Shown piece after piece: positions 8,254 through 16,791 of a stretch of DNA of 64,000 nucleotides. Where the stretch lies: NCBI GenBank assembly GCA_002506105.1, contig DAWU01000028.1:1-64000 (forward strand), written 5' to 3'. The position numbers were made by a program, and so were the translations under genes. The notes under the pieces were generated by a model, which was given only the letters and a program-made list of their open reading frames with translations, had not been told where the DNA came from and searched no databases. Within the stretch, counting starts at the first letter, position 1. The number at the start of each line of letters is the position of its first letter. The DNA comes from Methanolinea sp. UBA275 (GTDB taxonomy: Archaea > Halobacteriota > Methanomicrobia > Methanomicrobiales > Methanospirillaceae).

Positions 8254-8612
8254 GCCACGGTATAGCGGACCCGGTCCTTCAGTTCCTGCTGTTTCCCGGC
8301 ATTCCAGCCCGACACTTCCTGGAGATACCCGGTCACCCTGCTGATCTGGACCACGTCGTGGCTCCCGCACTCGGGACATACCGGTGCCCCGCAGAGCGGA
8401 CAGTACTCGATGGTGGAGAGGATCTCGTGAGAACAGTGACAATGGTCAAGGGGGCACATGATCTGGAGATGCGTATCCCCGCATTTCGGACAGGGGTTCT
8501 CGTCCACGATCAGGTGGCAGGTATGGCACTTATAGCTCCTCTCAGAAACAGGGATATCCTCGAGGCGGCGCACCGATCTGGCCATGTTAAGCTGTTCTTC
8601 GCTCCAATGCAT
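8250..8612 (-). CDS. Stand-alone NrdD-type zinc and glycyl-radical C-terminal domain protein
   Basis: This 120-residue protein corresponds to only the last part of a class III (anaerobic) ribonucleotide reductase. The end has the zinc site (CPLCG, CPECG) followed by RVTGYLQEVSGWNAGKQQEL, which parallels the loop of NrdD that bears the radical glycine (the G in TGYL). Two extra CxxC pairs (CHTC, CPKC) and a CPLDHCHC cluster precede it. There is no N-terminal catalytic barrel here. It overlaps cbiZ by ATGA. It may be a radical-domain donor, a regulator or a relic; a split reductase is inference. Confidence 0.75.
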   Translation of the reverse strand: MHWSEEQLNMARSVRRLEDIPVSERSYKCHTCHLIVDENPCPKCGDTHLQIMCPLDHCHCSHEILSTIEYCPLCGAPVCPECGSHDVVQISRVTGYLQEVSGWNAGKQQELKDRVRYTVA

Positions 8613-8719
8613 ACAACATCATCGTTATTTTCCCATTTAAACCTTTAGTTCAGGCCTGATTTCGCCTCAGTCGACTCATAGGGGTCATCACCAGGATGCC
8701 TTCAGGTCAGGTTAACTCA

Positions 8720-9355
8720 TCATCGGCGAATACGGTCCAGGGAGCGTGCTTCGAACCCGGGATCTTCTGCCTCGTATATCTGTCTTCCGACAATAATCGC
8801 GTCTACAAGGTGCGCGATAGCCCGGGCGTCCCCTCCCTGGGCACCCACTCCCGGGGACCAGATCAACCGGGAGCCTACGATCCCCCGGAGCACTCTCACG
8901 CGATCCGGCCTCGTCGCGGGGGCGATGATCCCGTCAGCACCGCACGAGACTGCCAACGCTGCGATGCGCTCGGCAACCCCCTGGCCAAAGAACGCAACCG
9001 CCCCGGGATGGCTCATCTCGGACACCACCATGCAGGTTCCTCCCATGGCATGCGAAGTCTCCACGCAGGCAGTGACCGCGTCTTCCCCGGTGAACCCCTG
9101 GCATATGAGTGCATTGAAGCCTGCGGAGAAGACCTGCTCTGCGATGAGACGGTTGGTGTTGGGGATGTCTGCGACCTTGAAGTCAGCGATAAGCGGAAGA
9201 CCGAGATCTCCCAGGCAGGACACGAACGGGAGCCCTGCCGAGAGGACGAGGGGATACCCGATCTTGATGCCGTCGATGTGGGGGGCGCATTCCTGCGCAA
9301 TGCGGAGTGCGCGATCCGGGGCAGTGACATCAAGGGCGAGTATGATGCCGGTCAT
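8720..9355 (-). CDS. pyrF: Orotidine-5'-phosphate decarboxylase
   Basis: This 211-residue enzyme decarboxylates OMP to UMP, the last step of pyrimidine synthesis. The catalytic D-K-x-x-D array is seen in ADFKVADIPNT, with LALDV at the N-terminus and SPGVGAQGGD as the phosphate-binding loop near the C-terminus. The start at 9355 overlaps the deoxyhypusine synthase stop by ATGA. It is the last gene of the tiaS-dys-pyrF set. Confidence 0.95.
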   Translation of the reverse strand: MTGIILALDVTAPDRALRIAQECAPHIDGIKIGYPLVLSAGLPFVSCLGDLGLPLIADFKVADIPNTNRLIAEQVFSAGFNALICQGFTGEDAVTACVETSHAMGGTCMVVSEMSHPGAVAFFGQGVAERIAALAVSCGADGIIAPATRPDRVRVLRGIVGSRLIWSPGVGAQGGDARAIAHLVDAIIVGRQIYEAEDPGFEARSLDRIRR

Positions 9356-10281
9356 CGGGCCATCCGCTCCATCACTGCTGCAACAAGCATCGGGAACGTG
9401 ATTGTTGCATCGCCGTAGACGGTGACGGCGCGGGCAGACTCGTTCAGCTTGCCCCATGACCGGGCTTCATCAAGCGTCGCGCCCGAGAGTCCCCCAAGGT
9501 CAGGCCGATCCCCGGTCAGCTGGACCGCATAGTCGAATCCCCGAGGGGTCATGAGCATGCTCTGGAGGATGAAGTTCTTGGGCACCCCGCCTCCGATGAG
9601 GAGTGCGCCTGCCCTCTCGGCCTCGAAGCATGTCGTAAGGAGTGCGTTCATGTCCAGGAATGCGTCGACATTGATCCGGTTCGTCTGGGAATAGAGCCAG
9701 AACTGGAGCCCGATCATGGAATCAGCGAGGGCCGGGCAGAAGACGGGCACCTCCTTCCTCGCGGCGGTTGCGAGAATCCCAGAGGGAAGGGCCCGCCCGA
9801 GGGTTCCGAGCAGATCCCTGATAGTCAGGGGCGCTCCCGGGGAGAGGCCTGACAGGGTATCCTGCATGAATTCCTCGAAGCGGATGAATGCCTCGTTCGG
9901 GAGGAATACATCGTAAATCCTGTTGATCTCCTCTTCCCGGAGCTCCACATCGGAGCAGGAGGCGGACCCGTGGTAGTGCCTGCATCCGAGCGCTTCGATG
10001 ATATCGTGGGTGAGATTCGCGCCGGTGGAAACGAGCACATCCACATGGCTGCCCCCGATGAGGTCGCTGACGATCCGGCCCATCCCGGCCGGGACCATCG
10101 CCCCGGCAAGCCCCATGAATTTCACCGTCCGGCGGTCACGGAGCATGGCCTCGTAGATATCTGCCGCCCTCGCGAGCGCTCCCCCGTTATACGCTCCCGC
10201 CCGTGACAATGCGCTGACAAGCTCGTCCACGGTCATACCGGGGCGAAGCGTGACCTGTTCAACCGGCTCCCCGCACTGCAT
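9352..10281 (-). CDS. dys: Deoxyhypusine synthase
   Basis: This 309-residue enzyme transfers the aminobutyl group of spermidine to a lysine of archaeal initiation factor 5A. Seen in the sequence are GLAGAMVPAGMG and DVLVSTGANLTHD (NAD site region), LIGGGVPKNF, and the C-terminal SGATLDEARSWGKL loop that carries the active-site lysine. The start MQCGEPVEQV at 10281 is chosen because it lies 44 bases after the tiaS stop and matches the usual N-terminus. Its target aIF5A is not in the window. Confidence 0.93.
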   Translation of the reverse strand: MQCGEPVEQVTLRPGMTVDELVSALSRAGAYNGGALARAADIYEAMLRDRRTVKFMGLAGAMVPAGMGRIVSDLIGGSHVDVLVSTGANLTHDIIEALGCRHYHGSASCSDVELREEEINRIYDVFLPNEAFIRFEEFMQDTLSGLSPGAPLTIRDLLGTLGRALPSGILATAARKEVPVFCPALADSMIGLQFWLYSQTNRINVDAFLDMNALLTTCFEAERAGALLIGGGVPKNFILQSMLMTPRGFDYAVQLTGDRPDLGGLSGATLDEARSWGKLNESARAVTVYGDATITFPMLVAAVMERMAR

Positions 10282-10325
10282 ATGGGAATGTATGGGACAG
10301 GCAACGAGATAGTCCTTCGTCAGGA

Positions 10326-11573
10326 TCAGGGTGGTGGGACCTCGTCCAGGAGGTCTTCCCGGACCCCGCGGCAGAGAGGCCGGGCAAGGTGACGGCGTGC
10401 GGAAGGCGGGACTTCGAACCACCCGGGATGGATATTCCTCGGATTCTGCACATGTTCCGGGTTCTTGGCCCTCCCGCCGCACTTCCGGCACTTGAATCCT
10501 TTGCCAGTGCCTGCACTGGTCATCCTCTTTCCGCAACGCTCGCACACCGGTGGCTTTGAGGTGAGGGTTTCCGGGGCGGTGAGCACCTGTATCTTTTCAA
10601 GGTTGATACTCCCCCTCCTGCAGCTCCCGGCAACCCTGAGTGTGTCCCCCGGAGCGAGTGCCCTGACCACATCCCGGAATCCTTTCGTCGGCTCGTACGC
10701 AAGGCAGGTCAGCGGATTTTCCATGTGGAGGACCGGCAGCACCACGTGACCTCCTTTCAGGGTGACCGGCGGGGACGCGACTGTCGCGGCAAGGAGATAC
10801 GAGCACCCGTCAAGGAGTCCGGGGGAACGCGCGGCGATCAGGTGAGCGTCAGTCCCCTGGTTGGTCGTCCAGACCTGTTCTATCCCGGGCTTCTCGGAGA
10901 TAACCTCCTCGCGGGCGAGGGCAACCCACCCGGGTCTTTCCCCCCGGATTCCGAAAAGGACGGGGTCCGGAGTGTGGGGGACGCATACGACCAGATCGTT
11001 CTCACGGTCGACAGTATCCCATGTGTGCGGGAAGGTGTGCACGTCTGCAGAAAAGAGGCTCCCCCGGTCGACCGACCGTGGAGTCCCCCAGAGGGAGGAG
11101 TCGCGGTAGACCAGCACTTCATACGTTGCATCATCAAACCGGGAACCCGCTGCCGCAGTCGCGCCAATTAATCCCCGTTTCTGCTTGTAGCCCTTGTAGA
11201 GCGCCCCTGACTCCACGAGGATGCTCATTGCGTCGTCGAGTGTGCAGAAGCCCTGCACCGCATCCCGGTAGAACCCTTCAGAAAGGGGCTCCTCGGACAC
11301 CACCACCCCCGGATGGGTATTCTCGTGGGCAAGGTCAGCATACTCCTCGACAAGCGTGCACGCCAGCCTGAATGCCTCGCGGGGGGATCCTTCGGCATCG
11401 AGGCATACCGCAGCATTCCCACGGGTCTTCCACGGGACATTCGGGTTCAGCCGCACCAGCCGGGCTTCGCGGACGGCAATCTTCGCCCGCTTCAGCCTCC
11501 GGATCAGCATTGCCCCGAGGTAGGTAGTGCACATCCCCCGGGGAGAATCCGTGTCATCGATGCCGATGCGCAT
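10326..11573 (-). CDS. tiaS: tRNA(Ile2) 2-agmatinylcytidine synthetase
   Basis: This 415-residue enzyme attaches agmatine to C34 of the CAU-anticodon tRNA-Ile, giving AUA decoding in archaea. The N-terminal GIDDTDSPRGMCTTY is the TiaS signature, KTRGNAAV follows, and the C-terminus has a zinc ribbon (CERCGKRM and CRKCGG, about residues 345-370). The ATG at 11573 follows an SD-like GAGGTGA; a GTG two codons earlier is also possible. It is divergent from the regulator at 11623. Confidence 0.94.
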   Translation of the reverse strand: MRIGIDDTDSPRGMCTTYLGAMLIRRLKRAKIAVREARLVRLNPNVPWKTRGNAAVCLDAEGSPREAFRLACTLVEEYADLAHENTHPGVVVSEEPLSEGFYRDAVQGFCTLDDAMSILVESGALYKGYKQKRGLIGATAAAGSRFDDATYEVLVYRDSSLWGTPRSVDRGSLFSADVHTFPHTWDTVDRENDLVVCVPHTPDPVLFGIRGERPGWVALAREEVISEKPGIEQVWTTNQGTDAHLIAARSPGLLDGCSYLLAATVASPPVTLKGGHVVLPVLHMENPLTCLAYEPTKGFRDVVRALAPGDTLRVAGSCRRGSINLEKIQVLTAPETLTSKPPVCERCGKRMTSAGTGKGFKCRKCGGRAKNPEHVQNPRNIHPGWFEVPPSARRHLARPLCRGVREDLLDEVPPP

Positions 11574-11622
11574 GTTCACCTCATTATTTATACCAGGTCA
11601 GGGTAAATCCATTCGTAGTGGA

Positions 11623-12540
11623 ATGTCACAGGAACGCCTCCTCTCCACGGTCACGAGCGTACTGCTCATGGCGGGGTTCCGGGTTTCGGAACGGTTCAGC
11701 ATGAGGCCCCGGAGTTTTGACCTCATTGCCCGCCACCGCGAGATGATCCTGGTAATAAAAGTGGTCTCCCACATCGACAGCGTGAGCGAGGATGTTGCAC
11801 GGGATCTTGACCACATCGCCAGGTATCTGAGGGGTGCGCCGCTCATCATAGGTGACCGTGCCCGTGATGCCGATCTCGAGAGGGGGGCGGTCTATGTGAG
11901 GTATGGGATCTTCGCGATCAGCGCGGCAACCTTATACGACGCGTTTGTTGAAGGGACGCCTCCCCTTGTCTACGCCTCTCCCGGAGGACTCTATGTGAAT
12001 ATCAACGGCGAGGTTCTCCGCGAACTGCGCGAGAGGATGAACCTCTCGCTGGGGGACATGGGAACCCTGCTCGGGGTGTCGAGGCGGACCATCAGCAAGT
12101 ACGAGGGCGGCATGGGCACCACGCTCGAGGTAGCGCAGAAGATCGAGGAGATATTCGATGCCCCGCTGGTCAGGAGCATCGATCTCCTTCACTATTCATC
12201 CGTATTTGAGAAAGACCCCGAGACGGAGGAAGAGGTGGCCCCTATGAGTTTCCTCCAGAGGATAGGGGTCACCCTGCATGCAATGCACCGTGCGCCATTC
12301 CAGGCGCTCATAGAAATATCCGGCCAGTCCATTCTCACGGGATATGGGTCGTCCCAGAAGGTAGTCAAACGCGCCGCCCTCATCGGGAACATATCCCAGA
12401 TTGCAGGCATGCATGCCATGTGTGTCCTCACCGATTATGCCAAGCAGAAGAAAATTGGAAAGACACTCGTCATCGGCGAAGAGCGGCTCCTGGCACTTGA
12501 AGACGGGGAAGAGCTGATCCAACTCGTCAGTAAATCGTAG
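11623..12540 (+). CDS. Archaeal HTH-type transcriptional regulator (COG1395 type)
   Basis: This 305-residue protein has an N-terminal region resembling a restriction-endonuclease-like fold (FDLIARHREMILVIKV, residues 25-45), a central XRE helix-turn-helix (LGDMGTLLGVSRRTISKYEGG, about residues 140-160) and a C-terminal domain ending in VIGEERLLALEDGEEL. It matches the conserved archaeal HTH family of unknown target. The ATG at 11623 is chosen over upstream ATGs that overlap the divergent tiaS start. Its own TATA-like ATTTATA lies at 11585. Confidence 0.85.
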   Translation: MSQERLLSTVTSVLLMAGFRVSERFSMRPRSFDLIARHREMILVIKVVSHIDSVSEDVARDLDHIARYLRGAPLIIGDRARDADLERGAVYVRYGIFAISAATLYDAFVEGTPPLVYASPGGLYVNINGEVLRELRERMNLSLGDMGTLLGVSRRTISKYEGGMGTTLEVAQKIEEIFDAPLVRSIDLLHYSSVFEKDPETEEEVAPMSFLQRIGVTLHAMHRAPFQALIEISGQSILTGYGSSQKVVKRAALIGNISQIAGMHAMCVLTDYAKQKKIGKTLVIGEERLLALEDGEELIQLVSKS

Positions 12541-12542
12541 CG

Positions 12543-12550
12543 TTTATATA
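12543..12550 (+). promoter_or_regulatory. TATA box of the thermosome gene
   Basis: TTTATATA lies 45 bases before the start codon, immediately after the stop of the preceding regulator, giving a leader of about 18 bases. Confidence 0.6.
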
Positions 12551-12591
12551 GAACCAATAACCAATTTTAGTGCTACACGTGGTGAATAGCT

Positions 12592-14256
12592 ATGTCGCAA
12601 CAACTTGGAGGACAACCGATTCTTATCCTTAAAGAAGGAAGTTCACGCACCCGTGGACGTGATGCACAGGGCATGAACATTACCGCGGCCAAGGCCGTGG
12701 CAAGTGCGGTCAGGACTACGCTCGGGCCGAAGGGCATGGACAAGATGCTCGTGGACAGCATTGGTGATGTGGTCATCACCAACGACGGTGTCACCATCTT
12801 AAAAGAGATGGACATCGAGCACCCTGCCGCGAAAATGATGGTGGAGATCGCCAAGACCCAGGACGATGAGGTCGGCGACGGGACCACCACTGCGGTGGTC
12901 ATTGCCGGCGAGCTCCTGAAGAAGGCAGAGGACCTCCTCGAGCAGGACGTCCACCCGACGGTGATCGCCCATGGTTACCGCCAGGCCGCCGAGAAAGCCC
13001 AGGAGATCCTGCAGGGAATTGCAGTGACCATCAAGCCGAAAGACTCTGCCATGCTGAAGAAGATCGCAGAGACTGCCATGACCGGCAAGGGAGCCGAGGG
13101 GTCCAGGGAGAAGATCTGTGACCTCGTCGTCAAGGCTGTCACGATGGTTGCCGAGGCCGATGGCACCATTGACAAGGATTACATCAAGGTGGAGAAAAAG
13201 GTCGGCGGGTCTATCGATGACTGCGAGATCATCGAGGGCGTGCTCATCGACAAGGAGCGTGTCCACCCCGGCATGCCCCGCAAGGTGAAGAACGCCAAGA
13301 TTCTCCTCCTGAACGCCGCGGTCGAATTCAAGAAGACCGAGGTTGACGCCGAGATCAACATCACAAGCCCCGACCAGCTCCAGGCATTCCTCGACGAGGA
13401 AGAGCGGATGATCAAGGGCATTGTCGACAAGATCGTTGCGTCAGGCGCAAACGTCCTCTTCTGCCAGAAAGGCATCGATGACATCGCCCAGCACTACCTT
13501 GCAAAGGCGGGGATCTTCGCGACCCGCAGGGTCAAGAAGAGTGACATGGAGAAGCTTGCCCGGGCGACCGGGGGAAGCATGGTCTCGAGCATCGACGCCA
13601 TCAGCAAGGAAGAGCTTGGATTTGCCGGGATCGTCGAGGAGCGCAAGGTCTCCGGCGAGGAAATGATCTTTGTCGAGGAGTGCAAGAATCCCAAGGCCGT
13701 CTCGATGATGGTCAGGGGAGGAACCGAGCACGTGGTCGACGAGCTCGAGCGTGCCATCGAGGACGCCCTCCGGGTGGTCTCGGTCGTCTTCGAGGACAAG
13801 AAGCTGGTCGCCGGTGGCGGCGCACCCGAGATCGAGCTCTCGCTCCGCCTTCGCGAGTATGCCCAGAGTGTGGGAGGGCGTGCCCAGCTGGCAATCGAAG
13901 CCTTCGCAGCAGCCCTCGAGATCATCCCGCGGACACTCGCGGAGAATGCCGGTCTCGATCCCATCGACATGCTGGTAGAGCTTCGGGCGGCGCACGAGAA
14001 GGGCAAGAAGACCTACGGCCTCAACGTCTTCGAGGGGAAGGCCGAGGACATGCTCAAGTCAGGCGTTGTTGAGCCTCTCAGGGTCAAGACCCAGGCTATT
14101 GCGAGTGCAGCAGAAGCTGCCACCATGATCCTCAGGATCGACGATGTTATCGCCTCGTCCAAGTCTGCAGCCCCGGCGGGCCCGCCTGGTGGCGACATGG
14201 GCGGCATGGGCGGCATGGGTGGCATGGGCGGAATGGGCGGAATGGGAGACTACTAA
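12592..14256 (+). CDS. ths: Thermosome subunit (group II chaperonin)
   Basis: This 554-residue chaperonin folds proteins in the cytoplasm in an ATP-driven double ring with a built-in lid. The nucleotide site is seen in TLGPKGMDKML and GDGTTTAVV near the N-terminus and in the GGGAPEIELS region of the C-terminal equatorial domain. The protein ends in a Gly-Gly-Met repeat tail, normal for group II chaperonins. It has its own promoter and a T-rich terminator, so it is probably monocistronic. Other subunits are not in the window. Confidence 0.97.
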   Translation: MSQQLGGQPILILKEGSSRTRGRDAQGMNITAAKAVASAVRTTLGPKGMDKMLVDSIGDVVITNDGVTILKEMDIEHPAAKMMVEIAKTQDDEVGDGTTTAVVIAGELLKKAEDLLEQDVHPTVIAHGYRQAAEKAQEILQGIAVTIKPKDSAMLKKIAETAMTGKGAEGSREKICDLVVKAVTMVAEADGTIDKDYIKVEKKVGGSIDDCEIIEGVLIDKERVHPGMPRKVKNAKILLLNAAVEFKKTEVDAEINITSPDQLQAFLDEEERMIKGIVDKIVASGANVLFCQKGIDDIAQHYLAKAGIFATRRVKKSDMEKLARATGGSMVSSIDAISKEELGFAGIVEERKVSGEEMIFVEECKNPKAVSMMVRGGTEHVVDELERAIEDALRVVSVVFEDKKLVAGGGAPEIELSLRLREYAQSVGGRAQLAIEAFAAALEIIPRTLAENAGLDPIDMLVELRAAHEKGKKTYGLNVFEGKAEDMLKSGVVEPLRVKTQAIASAAEAATMILRIDDVIASSKSAAPAGPPGGDMGGMGGMGGMGGMGGMGDY

Positions 14257-14287
14257 CCCTCCCTTTCATCACCCATATTATTCAGAC

Positions 14288-14294
14288 TTTTTTT
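14288..14294 (+). terminator. Oligo-T terminator after the thermosome gene
   Basis: Seven consecutive T, 32 bases after the stop codon, fit the archaeal U-tract termination signal. Confidence 0.5.
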
Positions 14295-14350
14295 CTTCGC
14301 TCCCAATTTCGCGTGAGATATCTTTTATCAGGCATCGCTGATACTCATAC

Positions 14351-14719
14351 ATGGACGATCAGTTTATTTTTACCACCTACCGGACACCCTGCTATCACTG
14401 CGGCAATGATGCGGACCAGGTTATCAAGGCCGTTCCCTACCAGGCACAGGTTGCGTGCAGTCACTGTGGTGCGACACGGATCTTCATCCCCAGGATCGAG
14501 GATGTGACGAAACCTGGCGCCTTTACAAGGATTGGATGCTATGATCTCTGGACCCTTGTATCAGAGGCGAAGTGCCGGAACTGCAATGTGCAGGGCCCTC
14601 ACGATCTCTCCATCGGGTGCAGCCATTTTACGGTCAGGTGCAGGAACTGCGGGTTTACCCACTTCTACAAGTTCAACCTGGAATATATCGCCCAGTGCCC
14701 GCTCGAACAGGAAGAATAA
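14351..14719 (+). CDS. Multi-zinc-ribbon protein of unknown function
   Basis: I do not recognise a named family. The 122-residue product has four CxxC knuckles (CYHC, CSHC, CRNC, CRNC) plus single Cys residues, enough for two zinc ribbons, joined by a segment with IPRIEDVTKPGAFTRIG. It has no signal peptide or membrane segment. It stands alone with T-rich sequences on both sides. Such small multi-ribbon proteins in archaea are often nucleic-acid or translation associated; that is inference. Confidence 0.8.
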   Translation: MDDQFIFTTYRTPCYHCGNDADQVIKAVPYQAQVACSHCGATRIFIPRIEDVTKPGAFTRIGCYDLWTLVSEAKCRNCNVQGPHDLSIGCSHFTVRCRNCGFTHFYKFNLEYIAQCPLEQEE

Positions 14720-14729
14720 CGCAGGTTCA

Positions 14730-14736
14730 TTTTTTT
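14730..14736 (+). terminator. Oligo-T terminator after the zinc-ribbon gene
   Basis: Seven consecutive T, 10 bases after the stop codon. Confidence 0.5.
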
Positions 14737-14862
14737 ATCAGGTCACATGCGGGCACATTGCAGGCGCATGACACCATTATAACAAAGGCTCTCCGCTCTC
14801 TGGTGTAGGCAGGATTGGCGAACCTCAATTGATCTCCCCTCACATACCCGCGAGGAGGCATG

Positions 14863-14868
14863 AAAAAA
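14863..14868 (-). terminator. Oligo-T terminator of the por operon
   Basis: Six consecutive T on the minus strand, about 40 bases after the stop of the delta-subunit gene. Confidence 0.4.
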
Positions 14869-14910
14869 GAGGAATGAGATTGGCGGGAAGGATATCCTCG
14901 GGGATCTTCC

Positions 14911-15162
14911 CTATTTCTCTTCCCTCACCATCTCGATGGCTTTTTTGGGACATTCGTGTGCGCATATCCCGCAGCCCTTGCAGAAATCGGGGTCGACCTC
15001 AAGATCTTCCGAGATCGCATTGTCCGGGCAGTACATTGCACACATTCCGCATGCGTTGCACAATTCCCGGTTCACGACGGGCTTGAACACACGCCAGGAA
15101 CCGGTCTTTCCGCAGGCACCCTGTACCGGTCTGCTTATCGCAAGCCGTGCCCTCTCGCTCAT
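14911..15162 (-). CDS. porD: Pyruvate:ferredoxin oxidoreductase delta subunit (2x[4Fe-4S])
   Basis: This 83-residue ferredoxin-like subunit has two four-cysteine clusters, CNACGMCAMYCP and CKGCGICAHECP, each with the C-x2-C-x2-C-x3-CP spacing of a [4Fe-4S] site. It relays electrons from the thiamine-diphosphate centre to external ferredoxin. It overlaps the gamma-subunit gene by 4 bases and is last in the operon. Confidence 0.93.
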   Translation of the reverse strand: MSERARLAISRPVQGACGKTGSWRVFKPVVNRELCNACGMCAMYCPDNAISEDLEVDPDFCKGCGICAHECPKKAIEMVREEK

Positions 15163-15686
15163 GCGTTCAGCTCCTTGTATGCCGCGTCTGCAGCAGTGAT
15201 ATTCCTCTCATCAGAGAACATTTCCCTGATCGCAGCCTTCGCAGAATCCAGGGTGATGATTCCCATTTTCGCAAGCGCCCCGAGTACAGGGGTGTTCAGG
15301 ATGGGGCTTCCCGCCACCACAAGGCGTTCGCGAAGTGCGATCCCCGTGAGATCCACCGCGAGCGTGGGGAATCCTTTCATGTCCCTCGGTTCAGGCCCGT
15401 TCAGGAGAACCCTGCCTCCCTGTTTCATACCGTGGAGTACGTCGACGACATCCATGACACTCGGGTCAAGGACCAGGATCAGGTCAGGATTCCTGATCTG
15501 GCTATATACCTTGATCGGCTGATCATCAATTCGTACATAGGAGACCACGGGCGCCCCGCGGCGCTCTGCTCCGTAAAACGGGAAGGCGACCGCATACTTG
15601 CCGTCACGGATGGCAGCAAGGGCGAGGAGACGGGCGGCGGTCACTCCTCCCTGGCCACCCCTTGAATGGATCCTCACCTCATACAT
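15159..15686 (-). CDS. porC: Pyruvate:ferredoxin oxidoreductase gamma subunit
   Basis: This 175-residue subunit has the family start RIHSRGGQGGVTAARLLA, with the GGQGG loop that binds CoA or assists the catalytic subunits. It overlaps the alpha gene by 8 bases and the delta gene by 4. Other 2-oxoacid oxidoreductases have the same fold; pyruvate is favoured by the alpha and beta sequences. Confidence 0.92.
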   Translation of the reverse strand: MYEVRIHSRGGQGGVTAARLLALAAIRDGKYAVAFPFYGAERRGAPVVSYVRIDDQPIKVYSQIRNPDLILVLDPSVMDVVDVLHGMKQGGRVLLNGPEPRDMKGFPTLAVDLTGIALRERLVVAGSPILNTPVLGALAKMGIITLDSAKAAIREMFSDERNITAADAAYKELNA

Positions 15687-16791
15687 TGCCGTTCACCCCG
15701 AACCACATCTCTTCACCGGGTTTCCTGTCCCGGACGAACCCGGCGATGTCGTCATACGTGACCTCCTGGCCGCCGAGACCGGCAATCACGGAAAATGGAG
15801 TGGCCCTCTCATTCGCCGCAAGGCTCCTGGCAATTACGCCTCCGAAGCCAAACGAGTAATCCCTGTCAATGACCACGACGTCCCTCCCCGAGAGATCGAG
15901 GTGCGGGAAGGGCCGGAGCCAGCGGATCCTCATGCTGCCTGCCCTGTGCCCCTCCTTCCTGAGGAGGTCGACTGCCACCTCTGCCTCTTTCCCGAGGGTT
16001 CCCAGTGCAATCACCACCACATCGGCATCTTCGCACCGGTATTCTTCAACGAGATCGTACTTCCTGCCGAATTTCTTCGCAAAGTCATCCTGGGTCTCCC
16101 GGATAACCGCAACCGAGTCACGCATGGATCGCTCGATATCCCACCGGAGCCTGAAATAGTCGTCCGGGCCGGTCAGGGTGCCATACCCCGCAGGGTGGGC
16201 GGTATCGATGGCATGCGGGAGATGGATCGGCGGGATAAAATCGCCAACCTCAACGCTCTGCAACGGCTGCATACTGTGAGAGAGGAGGAACCCGTCCATG
16301 TTTACCATCACGGGGAGGAGCACCGATTCGTGCTCGGCAATACGGAATGCCATCAGGGTGGCATCATAGGCTTCCTGTACGGATCCAACGTATACCTGGA
16401 GCCACCCGGTGTCGCGCTCCTGGAATGCATCGGTATGCTCTGCCCATATGTTCCACCCGGGCCCGAGCGCTCTGTTCACATTGGCCATGACGATCGGAAG
16501 CCGTGCGCCGGCCGCCCAGTTGACCATCTCGTGCATATAGGCAAGCCCGTGGGAACTGGTTGCGGTGAAGGTGCGAACCCCCGTGATGCTCGCACCGATG
16601 CATGCAGCCATCGCTGAATGCTCGCTCTCTACGGGAATGTACTGGCTTTTGAGTTCACCCGATGTGACGAACTCGGCAATCTGCTCCACGATCTCGGTCT
16701 GGGGAGTGATCGGGTAGGCTGCCACCACCGATGGACAGGCCTGTTTCACTGCCGAGGCCACTGCCTTGTTTCCTGTTGCAACCGTCAGCAT
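15679..16791 (-). CDS. porA: Pyruvate:ferredoxin oxidoreductase alpha subunit
   Basis: This 370-residue subunit has YPITPQTEIVEQIAE near residue 25 (the thiamine-pyrophosphate pyrimidine-binding domain) and VESEHSAMAACIGA, with the usual catalytic Glu region. With the beta subunit it reversibly makes pyruvate from acetyl-CoA and CO2 with reduced ferredoxin, which is the main carbon-fixing step in methanogens. It overlaps the beta gene by 7 bases. Confidence 0.94.
   Translation of the reverse strand: MLTVATGNKAVASAVKQACPSVVAAYPITPQTEIVEQIAEFVTSGELKSQYIPVESEHSAMAACIGASITGVRTFTATSSHGLAYMHEMVNWAAGARLPIVMANVNRALGPGWNIWAEHTDAFQERDTGWLQVYVGSVQEAYDATLMAFRIAEHESVLLPVMVNMDGFLLSHSMQPLQSVEVGDFIPPIHLPHAIDTAHPAGYGTLTGPDDYFRLRWDIERSMRDSVAVIRETQDDFAKKFGRKYDLVEEYRCEDADVVVIALGTLGKEAEVAVDLLRKEGHRAGSMRIRWLRPFPHLDLSGRDVVVIDRDYSFGFGGVIARSLAANERATPFSVIAGLGGQEVTYDDIAGFVRDRKPGEEMWFGVNGNV

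Noticed and set aside
14170..14250. Tandem repeat at the thermosome end
   Set aside because: It is the usual Gly-Gly-Met tail of group II chaperonins, not a novel repeat.
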